This document shows positions 15,910 to 24,531 of a stretch of 64,000 bases of DNA, in pieces. The DNA is taken from assembly GCA_044355655.1 (NCBI GenBank), contig JBIKXS010000001.1, positions 1 through 64,000 on the forward strand, given 5' to 3'. The notes beneath the pieces are model-generated. The model ran no database searches, was not told the DNA's origin, and saw only the letters and a program-made list of their open reading frames with translations. Position 1 is the stretch's first letter. Every line of letters starts with the position of its first letter. The DNA is from UBA3064 sp023258775 (GTDB lineage Bacteria; Pseudomonadota; Gammaproteobacteria; Burkholderiales; Burkholderiaceae_E). Both the position numbers and the translations under genes were made by a program.

Positions 15910-16857
15910 TCAGGTGTTTGATTTGGCTTTTCGGTGCCCAGAAATCCACTCATTGATCGTACCGACTGCAAAAGTGTCCAGATCTTGCCGCCGGGCCTCT
16001 TGGGAAAGCCAAAGCCAGAGCTCGGCAGCGGCGGCAGCAATGCTTTTGCTCTGGTACGAGGGGTTTTGGTCGTATTGGGCCAGAACTGCATCTCGACTTT
16101 GATTGCGCCGTTGCAAGCTTTTTTCTTTTCCGATTTGGCCCCAGGCTCGTCGCTTCTCACTTTCCGCCTTCTTGATTTCCTCGATGCCCTTTTTTACGCC
16201 TTCCTTAGTCAAAGTCTCTGCACGATCAATTGTGGCCTCAGTCAACTCTTTAAGCTGAAGCATTTTTTTAACTGATTCAGCGTAAGTAACCGTTTCCATC
16301 GCCTCAATCAGGTTACTGCCAAATCGTGAAACTTCATGGGGCTCGTAATTTTTGTTTTGTCGAGGGATTCTCTTCATTTGCTTGAAATCAAAGGTCGACT
16401 CCAACGATTCGAGATATCCGCCGACCATGGCTAATGCCATTGCAGCAAAATATTCGTACTCCTTGACATTGGGGATATCAGGATCATTCGAAGTTTCCAT
16501 CGTCTCAAGAACTTCTTTTGCAGCTTCAATCGGTCGCGTATTGTCGGAAGTTTTAATATCGTAGTGCTCAAAGGCTTCGGACTTGAAGTCACGGAAATGT
16601 CCGTCTTCATCAGTCTCCAGAAGTTCATATCTTTCATCGCTTTCAATCGCTGAAATAGCTTGATGTTTTTCATTATCGAAATAGCTGTCAATGCAAGCAT
16701 CAATTTCGTCAGCAAGCCATCGAACCTGCTTTGACGATCGGCCCTGGAGTAAATAACGCGCCCTCCAGACAATTTCACGCGCTTCAGAAAACGGCGCCCA
16801 AGAAATTTCATCTTTCATCGGATCGAAGTGGTCCAGATTGCTCGGGTAAAAGCCCAT
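15910..16857 (-). CDS. Unknown 315-residue protein, AT-rich and acidic
   Basis: A soluble acidic protein (MGFYPSNLDHFDPMKDE...) with a charged helical C-terminal third (VKKGIEEIKKAESEKRRA). I do not recognise a family. Its base composition looks clearly more AT-rich than the phage genes on both sides, which suggests a separately acquired passenger gene (a moron or a defence or lysogenic-conversion gene). It is transcribed in the early direction but is separated from the early operon by the palindrome at 15881, so it may have separate control. The 276 bases upstream (16858-17133) hold no gene and probably contain divergent promoters for this gene and the recombinase triad. Confidence 0.7.
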   Translation of the reverse strand: MGFYPSNLDHFDPMKDEISWAPFSEAREIVWRARYLLQGRSSKQVRWLADEIDACIDSYFDNEKHQAISAIESDERYELLETDEDGHFRDFKSEAFEHYDIKTSDNTRPIEAAKEVLETMETSNDPDIPNVKEYEYFAAMALAMVGGYLESLESTFDFKQMKRIPRQNKNYEPHEVSRFGSNLIEAMETVTYAESVKKMLQLKELTEATIDRAETLTKEGVKKGIEEIKKAESEKRRAWGQIGKEKSLQRRNQSRDAVLAQYDQNPSYQSKSIAAAAAELWLWLSQEARRQDLDTFAVGTINEWISGHRKAKSNT

Positions 16858-17133
16858 ACTCTCCCCCTAATAACGGCTGCGTGCTCAGATAAGTTCTATT
16901 GTAAGTTTTGCCCGCCACTGAGAAAACAGCCAGACCCGGCCGGTATGAACCTTCATGCCAGCCCAATCTTCACGCCCCGCCTCCAAGAAGCCCCCAGAAC
17001 GGTCCTCAGCAGCCGTCGTGGGCGCCATCCTTGCCCTAGCCGTCATCCGGATGCATGACCGCCAGGATCGACTTGATAACCTGACCGAACAGAGCGTTAG
17101 TACGGGGTGTCCTGACCACCAAGGAGAACCCCA

Positions 17134-17580
17134 GTGACCGAAACCGTTGTGGCCCGAGTGGCCGCCCTCAAGACCATCACCACCGCCGAGCTCAAGCAGA
17201 TGTGGCGGGACCTCTTCAACCAGGAGCCGCCCCCGTTCAACAGGCGATTCCTCGAAACCCGCCTGGCTTACCGGATTCAGGAATTGGCCTACGGCGGCCT
17301 CAAGCGCGAAACCGCCAAGCGTCTTGCACAACTCGGTGAGCAACTCGATGGCGGAAAACAAGATGTCCGGCGCCGTCGCCTGGATAACCGACCAATCGCC
17401 GGCACTCGCCTGATCCGGGAATGGCAAGGCACATCCTGTGAGGTGTTGGTCTGCGTTGACCACTTCGCCTACAACGGCCGGCCATACAAGTCGCTGTCCA
17501 GCATTGCCCGCGCCATCACCGGCACCAACCGCAACGGCTGGGCTTTCTTCGGCCTCGGCTCGGCAAGGAGCGCAGCATGA
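17134..17580 (+). CDS. DUF2924 protein (recombinase partner)
   Basis: A 148-residue basic protein (VTETVVARVAALKTITTAE...). The blocks LKQMWRDLFNQEPPPFNRRF and RLIREWQGTSCEVLV are hallmarks of DUF2924, a family almost always coded just before a large serine recombinase in proteobacterial mobile elements. The last segment, YKSLSSIARAITGTNRNGW, resembles a DNA-binding fold. Start is GTG 17134 behind AAGGAG. The stop overlaps the recombinase ATG (ATGA). It may help the recombinase select sites or direction; this is unproven. Confidence 0.85.
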   Translation: MTETVVARVAALKTITTAELKQMWRDLFNQEPPPFNRRFLETRLAYRIQELAYGGLKRETAKRLAQLGEQLDGGKQDVRRRRLDNRPIAGTRLIREWQGTSCEVLVCVDHFAYNGRPYKSLSSIARAITGTNRNGWAFFGLGSARSAA

Positions 17581-18923
17581 CGGATGAGCGTCGCCTGATC
17601 TGCGCCACCTACACGCGCAAGTCCACCGAAGAAGGGCTTGATCAAAACTTCAACTCGCTGGACGCCCAGCGAGACGCCTGCGAAAACTTCATTGCCAGCC
17701 AGAAGTCCGAAGGCTGGATGATGGCCCGCGAACGCTACGACGACGGTGGCTTTTCTGGCGGCAATATGCAGCGACCTGGACTTCAGAAGCTGCTGGATGA
17801 TGTCCGCAATGGCATGGTCGACATCATCGTGGTCTACAAGATCGACCGGCTGTCGCGCTCGCTTGCCGACTTCGCCAAACTGGTCGAACTCTTTGACGAG
17901 CACAAGGTCACCTTCGTGTCGGTGACGCAGGCGTTCAACACGACGACCTCGATGGGGCGGCTAACGCTGAACATCCTGCTGTCCTTCGCCCAATTCGAGC
18001 GCGAACTCGCCGGCGAGCGGGTACGCGACAAGATCGCCGCCTCACGCCAGCGCGGTATCTGGATGGGCGGCATGCCCCCGTTTGGCTATGACGTCAAAGA
18101 CCGCAAGCTGATCCCAAATCCTGCCGAAACGCAGATCGTCCGGGAAATGTTCCAGCGCTTCGCCGCAACGCCTTCAATGGCAACCCTTGTGAGAGACCTG
18201 CGTGCAAGAGGTGTCACATCAAAGTCCTGGACCACCTCAAAAGGGATCGAGCGCAGCGGGAAGTTGATCACCAAAGGGTATGTCTACAAGGTATTCAAGA
18301 ACACGGTCTACATCGGGATGGCCGCATACAAGGGGAAGCAATTCCCCGGCGAACATGAACCGATCATCGAGCAAGAACTCTGGGATACGGTCCAGGAAAA
18401 CCTTAAGGCTGGCGACAAGCACGTGAAGGGCGGATCCGAGTCTCGCGACACAAAAGCCCCAACGCTGCTTCGTGGGCTGCTGTTTTCACCTGAGGGGCGT
18501 GCGTTCACGCCAGGCTGGACCAGCAAGGGTCCCAAACGGTACCTGTATTACATCAACACGGATGCGATCAAGCTCGGCAAGGATGCCTGCGAGGTCCGCC
18601 GCATACCAGCGGGTGAAATCGAAGGGGTGGTAGTGCAACAAATACGCGGGGCCCTACGCTCGCCAGAAATCCTGTCTCAAGCCGTGCATGAAGTGTCAAT
18701 TGCCCGTCCGGACATCAGCGAAACAGACGCCATCAAGCACCTGCAATCGATCGACCAGGTTTGGGACCACCTCTTCCCGGCAGAGCAGGTGCGCATCGCG
18801 CATGCATTGATTGAGAGGATTACCGTTCGCAAAAACGGCATCAGCATCACTTGGAAGACCAAAGGCATGCCCAGGTTCCTGCGTGACTCGATCATGCAGC
18901 AGCCCTACAAGGAGGCCGCATGA
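17577..18923 (+). CDS. Large serine recombinase (site-specific integrase)
   Basis: A 448-residue recombinase that would integrate and excise the element. The resolvase domain has the nucleophile serine in TYTRKSTEEG near residue 16, the QRDACENFIASQ helix, and IVVYKIDRLSRSLADF and FAQFERELAGERVRDKI. The recombinase domain (GGMPPFGYDVKDRKLIPNP, then TKGYVYKVFKNTVYIGMA) follows. The zinc-ribbon region (LLRGLLFSPEGRAFTPGWTS) lacks the usual cysteine pairs, which is a feature of the DUF2924-linked subfamily rather than damage. At 448 residues it is somewhat short for the class. It is coupled to genes on both sides by ATGA overlaps. The attachment site is expected nearby but is not identifiable without the empty locus. 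Confidence 0.95.
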   Translation: MTDERRLICATYTRKSTEEGLDQNFNSLDAQRDACENFIASQKSEGWMMARERYDDGGFSGGNMQRPGLQKLLDDVRNGMVDIIVVYKIDRLSRSLADFAKLVELFDEHKVTFVSVTQAFNTTTSMGRLTLNILLSFAQFERELAGERVRDKIAASRQRGIWMGGMPPFGYDVKDRKLIPNPAETQIVREMFQRFAATPSMATLVRDLRARGVTSKSWTTSKGIERSGKLITKGYVYKVFKNTVYIGMAAYKGKQFPGEHEPIIEQELWDTVQENLKAGDKHVKGGSESRDTKAPTLLRGLLFSPEGRAFTPGWTSKGPKRYLYYINTDAIKLGKDACEVRRIPAGEIEGVVVQQIRGALRSPEILSQAVHEVSIARPDISETDAIKHLQSIDQVWDHLFPAEQVRIAHALIERITVRKNGISITWKTKGMPRFLRDSIMQQPYKEAA

Positions 18924-19354
18924 CACCCTCACTACAAATGCCGGAAACAACGCACATCCCAATGACCTTCCGTCCACGTGGCGGAAAAACAGTGATCGTC
19001 ATGCCTGATGGATCACGAGGGGTCGTACGCCGGGAGGCAACGATCGATAACACGATGATCAAGGTGATCGCCAGGGGCGTCCGGTGGCAGCGACTGATCT
19101 ATGACGGCACGTATACATCGATCGAGGACTTGGCTGCAGCGGAGAAGATCAACCCGTCCTACATCAGCCGAATCTTGAGGCTGGCGTTTCTGTCACCGGT
19201 CGTAGTGCAGGCGATCCTTGATGGGTCGCATCCTGCCTGGCTGACGATGAGGGATCTGCTGGAGCCATTTCCGATGGACTGGCGACAGCAAGAGCAAAAG
19301 TTCCTGGCTCAGTTTCGGCCCGAGCCCGCCGTGGCCAGATCGAGTGCAGCCTGA
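18920..19354 (+). CDS. Small HTH-like protein, third gene of the recombinase triad
   Basis: A 144-residue protein (MTPSLQMPETTHIPMTFRP...). The C-terminal half has a helix-turn-helix-like stretch (SIEDLAAAEKINPSYISRIL) typical of proteins that follow DUF2924-linked recombinases. Its ATG overlaps the recombinase stop. It may bind the attachment site or control direction of recombination; this is inferred from position. Its last 46 bases overlap the 3' end of the convergent macrodomain gene, so this region is where phage and island join or abut. Confidence 0.7.
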   Translation: MTPSLQMPETTHIPMTFRPRGGKTVIVMPDGSRGVVRREATIDNTMIKVIARGVRWQRLIYDGTYTSIEDLAAAEKINPSYISRILRLAFLSPVVVQAILDGSHPAWLTMRDLLEPFPMDWRQQEQKFLAQFRPEPAVARSSAA

Positions 19355-19836
19355 AACACCGCCTGCATCTGGGTATCACCAACGCAGATGCGCACCAGAG
19401 TGATGTCTGGAAACTCGGGGGCTCGGCTAAGCAACGCCTTCAGAATGATCTCAGCGGCTAGTTCGGGCGGAAATTTGAAGACGCCCGTACCGACAGCGGG
19501 CATCGCCATCGACTTGATTCCTGCATCCTTTGCAACCCTAAGCACTTGGGCGATTGCAAGGTCAAGGTACTTCTCCGGGTGATCGTCATTGATATAACTG
19601 GCTGCCCTGGCATGAATGACGTACGGGTTTGGAAGCTGGAAGCCCGGGGTGACAACAGCTTCGCCGAGTGCGATAGGCGAGTAGCGGCGGCAGTACTGCT
19701 CCAGTTCCGGCCCCGCCGCTGTGTGAATGGCACCAGCGACACCTGAACCAAACCGCAGGTTCGCATTTGCCGAGTTCACCAGCGCGTCCACATCCGGTTG
19801 ACGGACGATGTTACCGACTACGATCTCAACCCGCAC
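19309..19836 (-). CDS. Macrodomain protein, probable O-acetyl-ADP-ribose deacetylase
   Basis: A 175-residue single macrodomain that binds ADP-ribose. The signature DALVNSANANLRFGSGVAGA covers the catalytic asparagine and glycine-rich loop, and SMAMPAVGTGVFKFPPELAA covers the second binding loop. The length matches YmdB/MacroD-type enzymes, which remove ADP-ribose from proteins or hydrolyse O-acetyl-ADP-ribose. It is the last gene of a seven-gene minus-strand run, and its start overlaps the previous gene by 11 bases. No ADP-ribosyltransferase such as DarT lies next to it, so it is not a DarTG pair. A role in removing a signal or modification made by the neighbouring system is a guess. Confidence 0.85.
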   Translation of the reverse strand: MRVEIVVGNIVRQPDVDALVNSANANLRFGSGVAGAIHTAAGPELEQYCRRYSPIALGEAVVTPGFQLPNPYVIHARAASYINDDHPEKYLDLAIAQVLRVAKDAGIKSMAMPAVGTGVFKFPPELAAEIILKALLSRAPEFPDITLVRICVGDTQMQAVFQAALDLATAGSGRN

Positions 19837-20410
19837 GTTTCTTTCCTCGCCGCTTAGGCTTTTGCCACATCGAAAGAATCACCTGATCGGAAATCTCCCC
19901 CATCCGCGGGGTTACCCAGTTGTACCCGCCATCACCAACTGCGTCATAAAACTCTGCTGGGGTCCGCCATAGCCCCCACCATTCACAAACCGGCCCACCT
20001 TGTCCGTGAACCTCGATAAGGCACCCCACAAACGCAATAGACCCGTCACTGCCGATTAGTCGATAAGCATGCAACGACGCAAGCAAGTATGTGTCGTCGC
20101 CGGCTTGCGCGTAGTTGATCCGCTGTCGGGCCCAACTCAACCGATCTGCATCTTGAATCTCAACTTCCTCTGGGATATCGAGGTTGTATCGAGCCTCTGC
20201 ATCGGAAAATTCAAGTTGGGCGATGTAGCCGAGCTTCAAAGAATTTTGCTCACCGAGATCGGCAATCAAAAAGTCCCAGCCGTCGATCTCCAGCCACTCG
20301 CAGATCCGAGTGAGTCCATCCGGTTCTTCCACCCCAGCGGCGAAGTCCCTCAGTACAGCGTCCGCAACAGGTTGGAGGTCAGGAGGCAAACATGTTTCAG
20401 CGTTCATCAT
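19826..20410 (-). CDS. Unknown 194-residue protein in macrodomain operon
   Basis: An acidic soluble protein (MMNAETCLPPDLQPVADAV...) with a tryptophan-rich centre (CEWWGLWRTPAEFYDAVGD) and a basic tail (QKPKRRGKKRAG). I do not recognise a family. The ATG follows the upstream stop by eight bases and its end overlaps the macrodomain start, so it is translated in the same operon. The basic C-terminus could bind nucleic acid; this is an inference. Confidence 0.65.
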   Translation of the reverse strand: MMNAETCLPPDLQPVADAVLRDFAAGVEEPDGLTRICEWLEIDGWDFLIADLGEQNSLKLGYIAQLEFSDAEARYNLDIPEEVEIQDADRLSWARQRINYAQAGDDTYLLASLHAYRLIGSDGSIAFVGCLIEVHGQGGPVCEWWGLWRTPAEFYDAVGDGGYNWVTPRMGEISDQVILSMWQKPKRRGKKRAG

Positions 20411-20418
20411 TGGCCCCC

Positions 20419-22149
20419 TCAGGGCTTACGGCCGAACAACTTGGACAAAAACCCTCCACCGCTCGATGCACTAGGCTTCGGGCTTAGGTCGCGCAGGGGC
20501 TTGTCTGGAAGTTGGCGCATACGGCTGTCGGGAATGAACTGCTCGAGCAAATCCGCCCGCGGCTTCAACCCCCACTTGCGTAGGACATCAGAGAAGAGGC
20601 GCGGAGCAGATTCAGCCGCTTCAATGGCGTAGAGATCCGGCGCAAGGATTTCCGCATAGTCATCAAGAGACCACTCGCGCTCAATAGTGATCGCCTGCTG
20701 GGCTTTGTGGCAGGGGAAGTTTCGTTTGCCAGCCGAAACACGGCCAACAATGTCGTGCTCCAAGACAAGTATCAGAGCCGAAGCACAGGAGCCGAAATTA
20801 TGTTGGTCATCATCGTTCGGACTGCTAACAAGTTCCTTGGCCCAGCGTAGCCAGTACTGAATGGCTCGATGTTGAGGGAACTGCGTGTGCACTCGAGCCG
20901 CCTCCCGCACTTCGTCAGCATTCAGCTGGGGACGCAACTCCTCCAGGAACGAGAGCACCTCCGCATCACCCATTGCAACGAGCGCGCCGAAAACAGCGGC
21001 TCGATTGGCAAGGGTAGATCGAGAAAACAAGTTGCGGAGCTCGCCGCATGCATAAAGCTCGCCATTGACGTAGTCAGAGGAAGATACGAAGTCGATTGCC
21101 GCTTTTGTTGTGATCGGCACGTCGTCATCGAGGACCAGGAACGGTAAGAAGACGACAGGCAAAACCTTGCCAGCCTCTACTAGCCCAACCATTTCACCTT
21201 CAAGAAGCAGACGGGTATCACTGTCCAGGCCCTCGGCGACAGCGTGCTTGTACACCGCTGAGATCTTGGCGATGTAAGAAGTGTCGCCCTCGACGCCGTA
21301 GCAAAAGAAAAGCACTCGCAGAAGGTCAACTAGCTGCTGCTCTGAAAATTGCTTCCACTCGTCCGAAGCCAGAATCTTGTCAACATCTTCGATCGATTCA
21401 AACTTCAGCCGCTGAGGTTTCTTGACCTGAGGCTCATTTTCTTTTTCCTCGGAGAACTCCGGAAGCCAGACGGCAGGAAAAATCTTCTCGAAGAAAAATC
21501 GTTTGAACTCTTCGGAACTCAGAGCAGTGTCTTTAATGTGTCCAGAAATTCCAGTTTTTTCGATCGATCCAGCCCAGGCATAGAACAGAGCCTGCAGTTC
21601 TGGTTTCACATGGACTTCGGATGTAACGACATCAGCCAAATAGGCGGCGGCGGACTCTGGATCATCAGCCTCATCACCGTCGCCACCTCCAGCCATTGCC
21701 TCAGAGACCCGGCTCCACGGATCGCCAAGGTGGCGCTTTACGCTTGCTGCTACTCGTACAACGTCATCCTCAAAGCGTTCAAAGATCTGATGGACAACTT
21801 CACGCCTCGACTCTTCTTGGATTTGATTACTTACCAAAACCAATGTTGGACAACTTCCGTAGTCCAATGCGATGAGAGGCTCAAAGTCTTGCTGAGGAAT
21901 CCAGGTGTCGCCAACGGTAAATCGCCCGACTTGCTCAACTGTTTGGCTAAATGGATTGAGCATGACCTTCACCAATGGAAGGGGCGCATTTAAAGTCGAC
22001 TTACCGACGCTAGCTACAAAAGTCAGTGTGGGGCCAAAAGGATTGACGATTACCAGCGCATAAAAAACATCCAACTCGGCTCCGTCCAGGTCTTCCAGCG
22101 AGGACGTGATCGGCTCGGCGTACATTTGTACAGAGCACGGGGTACTCAT
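20419..22149 (-). CDS. Unknown 576-residue protein, possible helical-repeat scaffold
   Basis: A large acidic protein (MSTPCSVQMYAEPITSSLE...). The N-terminal 120 residues look beta-rich, with hydrophobic strands (FYALVIVNPFGPTLTFVASV). The middle and C-terminal parts are mostly alpha-helical (TLANRAAVFGALVAMGDAEV and similar), recalling HEAT-type repeats. It ends in a glycine/serine linker and a basic amphipathic tip, GGGFLSKLFGRKP. I do not recognise a family. It shares ATGA overlap with the small gene upstream. Its size and its place beside an SNF2 helicase suggest a core component of the operon's system. Confidence 0.7.
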   Translation of the reverse strand: MSTPCSVQMYAEPITSSLEDLDGAELDVFYALVIVNPFGPTLTFVASVGKSTLNAPLPLVKVMLNPFSQTVEQVGRFTVGDTWIPQQDFEPLIALDYGSCPTLVLVSNQIQEESRREVVHQIFERFEDDVVRVAASVKRHLGDPWSRVSEAMAGGGDGDEADDPESAAAYLADVVTSEVHVKPELQALFYAWAGSIEKTGISGHIKDTALSSEEFKRFFFEKIFPAVWLPEFSEEKENEPQVKKPQRLKFESIEDVDKILASDEWKQFSEQQLVDLLRVLFFCYGVEGDTSYIAKISAVYKHAVAEGLDSDTRLLLEGEMVGLVEAGKVLPVVFLPFLVLDDDVPITTKAAIDFVSSSDYVNGELYACGELRNLFSRSTLANRAAVFGALVAMGDAEVLSFLEELRPQLNADEVREAARVHTQFPQHRAIQYWLRWAKELVSSPNDDDQHNFGSCASALILVLEHDIVGRVSAGKRNFPCHKAQQAITIEREWSLDDYAEILAPDLYAIEAAESAPRLFSDVLRKWGLKPRADLLEQFIPDSRMRQLPDKPLRDLSPKPSASSGGGFLSKLFGRKP

Positions 22150-22430
22150 TTGTCCACCTCCGATTTGGTTATTGTTTCTGACTCCAGAGCGTTGACTTCA
22201 TCCAATCGTATGACTTCGACCCTCAGGCCTTGCTTTTCAGGCAACTGCCTATAGCGCTTCCATGCGCCGGCCCGGTAGGGCTTTGCTTCATCATAATCAC
22301 TTTTGGTTAAAGCCGACCCTCCGTAGCGCCCCTGAAGGTAATGGCGCAGCGATCCATCTTCGTAGTGGACACGCACACAAGCGGTCACTGAGCTTTTCCA
22401 CTTTTTATCGATGAACAGTATTGTCTTCAT
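22146..22430 (-). CDS. Small unknown protein between helicase and large protein
   Basis: A 94-residue protein, MKTILFIDKKWKSSVTACVR..., with a second block GRYGGSALTKSDYDEAKPYR. No family recognised. The ATG at 22430 is preceded by AGAGGTGA; an upstream GTG overlaps that ribosome-binding site, so it is not the start. The gene begins nine bases after the helicase stop and ends in an ATGA overlap with the large protein, so the three are coupled. Confidence 0.65.
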   Translation of the reverse strand: MKTILFIDKKWKSSVTACVRVHYEDGSLRHYLQGRYGGSALTKSDYDEAKPYRAGAWKRYRQLPEKQGLRVEVIRLDEVNALESETITKSEVDK

Positions 22431-22439
22431 GTTCACCTC

Positions 22440-24065
22440 TTAATTGGCCAGCACCGTTTTTCGCACGTCGCGCACATGCTTGCATTCCCCGCGGTACTCA
22501 AACCCTGGGCAGGTGCACTGCAGATGCCCGCTTCGACCGAAGGAGACTATGTATGACTTCTTTGGGTCCTTAGAGCTTGGGAACTCCCACGAGCCAGTCT
22601 CCATCAGAGGCGCGTCCTGGGGCAGCGCGGCCACCATCTCGCCGATGATGTCCAGGCGCGCCCCTTCCTGACCCACCGCACGAGCGGCCTTGGACTCTTG
22701 CATTAGAGCGGGGCCGAGGCGGGTAAGCTCTTCCTGGAGGTCCTTAAGGATTGAAGCGTCAGGTAGCTCATCCGATTCCACGGCCTGCACGAGTTTGAGC
22801 TTAGCCTCAAGGAGCCGGGCGATATAACGGTCCAGCGTGCCGTTCGCTAGCAGGTACTCGACGGTGACCTGCTTGTCCTGGCCAATCCGGTAGCACCGAT
22901 CCTCGGCCTGAAGGTGATTGGCCGGAACCCAATCGAGGTCCTGAAAAATCACATGGGTTGCTGCAGTGAGATTCAGGCCGACACCCCCTGCAATCAGGTT
23001 GCAAAGCGCCACTGTGACATTGGGATCCTTTTGAAAGGCATCCATCGCTTTCATGCGCTGCTTGGCGCTGTCTGCACCGGTGATCGTGACGGCTTGATCG
23101 CCCCACGTCTTCTTGTGCCGCGTGATGCCCTCGGTGTACGAGGTAAAGACGATCACCTTTTGACCGCTGGCCACAACGTCCTTGACGCGCTCAGCGCATG
23201 CGGCGTGCTTGGCTTTATGGAGTGCCAGCCGCAGCTTTGTGATCCGAGCCAGGAACTCGGTATCGTTGGGGCGGCTCGCATCTGAACCCAGAAACCAGTT
23301 CAGGAATCCCTCATTGGCATTCCATGCGGCGTCGCCGGTTATCTGCAACGGCACCCAGGTACGGATTTTTGGTGGAAGGTCCAGGACCTCATCCTTCTTT
23401 CGCCGCAACATCACCTCTTTGAGCAGGAGGTTGAGTTCGCTAATGTTCGATGCACCGTCCGTTACCCATCCATAGTTGTTGCGATAGGCACCACAGTACT
23501 GACGGGCAAAGGAGATGAAGCTGCGGGCAGCCGGGTGGCCAACCGCTCGCAGCAGGTTGAACAAGTCCCGCGGCCGGTTGGGCATCGGTGTGCCGGTGAG
23601 CAGAAAGACCAGGCGAGGACCCGTCACGCCGGCGCGTTTGTCGTCTGATACACCGAGGATCTTCAGCGCCTGGGAGGATCGCTGGCTCGCGTTCTTGATG
23701 AAGTGCGCCTCATCCAGTGCGACGCCTGTCCAGGCGACCTTACGCAACCGATCTGCGTTACGGGCCAGCAGGTCGTAGTTGACGATCACCCATTGGGGCT
23801 GTGAGTGCTCGTAGCCGGAGACGCCCAGAACCTCGATCCGGGCATCCGGGTCAACCAGAAGGATTTCCCGTGCCCAATTCAGTTTCAGCGACGCGGGACA
23901 GATGATGAGAAACACGCCCGAAGGCGCGGACTCTTTGAGAGCGATGATGGCTTGGCGTGTCTTACCCAGACCCATGTCATCGCCAAGGATCGCGCGGCCG
24001 CGACGGGCCAAAAACTCAACTCCCGTTACCTGATGCGGATAAAGCGCATAGCTTTCAAGATTCAT
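22440..24065 (-). CDS. SNF2-family helicase-like ATPase with C-terminal SWIM zinc finger
   Basis: A 541-residue SNF2 translocase. Walker A is AILGDDMGLGKTRQA near residue 30, the DEAH box is GVALDEAHFIKN near residue 118, and motif III is LVFLLTGTPMPNRPRD. Motifs V and VI are the block starting AGGVGLNLTAATHVIF and QAEDRCYRIGQDKQ. The C-terminus holds a SWIM-type finger, CTCPGFEYRGECKHVRDV, unusual because bacterial SNF2 proteins more often carry SWIM at the N-terminus. SNF2 enzymes move on double-stranded DNA; several antiphage systems use them. ATG 24065 follows GAGGAGTGAGTC. A hairpin element (24073-24131) precedes the gene. Confidence 0.9.
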   Translation of the reverse strand: MNLESYALYPHQVTGVEFLARRGRAILGDDMGLGKTRQAIIALKESAPSGVFLIICPASLKLNWAREILLVDPDARIEVLGVSGYEHSQPQWVIVNYDLLARNADRLRKVAWTGVALDEAHFIKNASQRSSQALKILGVSDDKRAGVTGPRLVFLLTGTPMPNRPRDLFNLLRAVGHPAARSFISFARQYCGAYRNNYGWVTDGASNISELNLLLKEVMLRRKKDEVLDLPPKIRTWVPLQITGDAAWNANEGFLNWFLGSDASRPNDTEFLARITKLRLALHKAKHAACAERVKDVVASGQKVIVFTSYTEGITRHKKTWGDQAVTITGADSAKQRMKAMDAFQKDPNVTVALCNLIAGGVGLNLTAATHVIFQDLDWVPANHLQAEDRCYRIGQDKQVTVEYLLANGTLDRYIARLLEAKLKLVQAVESDELPDASILKDLQEELTRLGPALMQESKAARAVGQEGARLDIIGEMVAALPQDAPLMETGSWEFPSSKDPKKSYIVSFGRSGHLQCTCPGFEYRGECKHVRDVRKTVLAN

Positions 24066-24072
24066 GACTCAC

Positions 24073-24131
24073 TCCTCTTTAGCAGATTGGCCTATTGGCG
24101 TGGGGCCTGCAATTCGGATGAACTCGCCCCG
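24073..24131 (-). promoter_or_regulatory. Intergenic leader element copy A (before SNF2 gene)
   Basis: On the minus strand a GGGGC...GCCCC stem (24127-24131 with 24103-24107) encloses a loop containing ATCC and AATTGC. A further 17-18 nt lead to GCTAAAGAGGAG, which includes the ribosome-binding site (24073-24084). The same order, spacing and key words recur at 24444-24501 before the next upstream gene, with changes in the stem that keep pairing. This points to a shared structured control element acting on translation. Confidence 0.55.
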
Positions 24132-24148
24132 GATGTCGAAGTTAGAAC

Positions 24149-24436
24149 TTAGCGCCTCTGAGGCTCACTGGATGAGCCTGTGGACTCTATGAATTGGTTG
24201 ATCGCGGATCCCAGCGAAACGAGCTGCGCCCGCTCAATGCAGCATCGAGCCTTAACCCGCTTCTCTTGCGGGTTCTTGGCGGTCAGGAGTTGGGTCTTGA
24301 TGACGAGCTCGGTCAGCCAAGGCTGGGCAGGTATCGGCTTGATGATGAGCGTTTCGACGTAGGTGTCGGACGCAGACAGGGTGCACTCGACCTCAGTCAA
24401 CGGCTCGGTCGTGGCAAGGGTTTCAGCGATAGACAT
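24149..24436 (-). CDS. Small unknown protein upstream of SNF2 helicase
   Basis: A 95-residue protein (MSIAETLATTEPLTEVECTL...) with alternating beta-like segments (DTYVETLIIKPIPAQPW, TELVIKTQLLTAKNP) and a serine-rich tail. No family recognised. ATG 24436 is selected by the GAGGAG seven bases before it; the longer upstream frame has no such site. Structured elements precede both this gene and the next. Confidence 0.65.
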   Translation of the reverse strand: MSIAETLATTEPLTEVECTLSASDTYVETLIIKPIPAQPWLTELVIKTQLLTAKNPQEKRVKARCCIERAQLVSLGSAINQFIESTGSSSEPQRR

Positions 24437-24443
24437 GTTGGAT

Positions 24444-24501
24444 CTCCTCTTTAGCCGCTTTGACGGTGTGTCGGGGGCGGCAATTTGGATCAAATCCCCC
24501 C
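24444..24501 (-). promoter_or_regulatory. Intergenic leader element copy B
   Basis: This is the second copy of the element at 24073-24131. The minus-strand order is the same: GGGGG, a loop with ATTTG-ATC-CAAAT hairpin and AATTGC, a C-rich closing arm (stem 24497-24501 with 24473-24477), 17 nt, then GCTAAAGAGGAG (24444-24455) and the ATG of the small gene. The last 12 bases are identical in both copies; the stems differ in sequence but pair in each. Confidence 0.55.
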
Positions 24502-24531
24502 AGCCCTTGAGGTGGGCCACCCCGAAAATCG

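Noticed and set aside
19309..19836. DarTG toxin-antitoxin system based on the macrodomain gene
   Set aside because: No DarT-like ADP-ribosyltransferase is coded next to it; the neighbouring proteins do not show its motifs.
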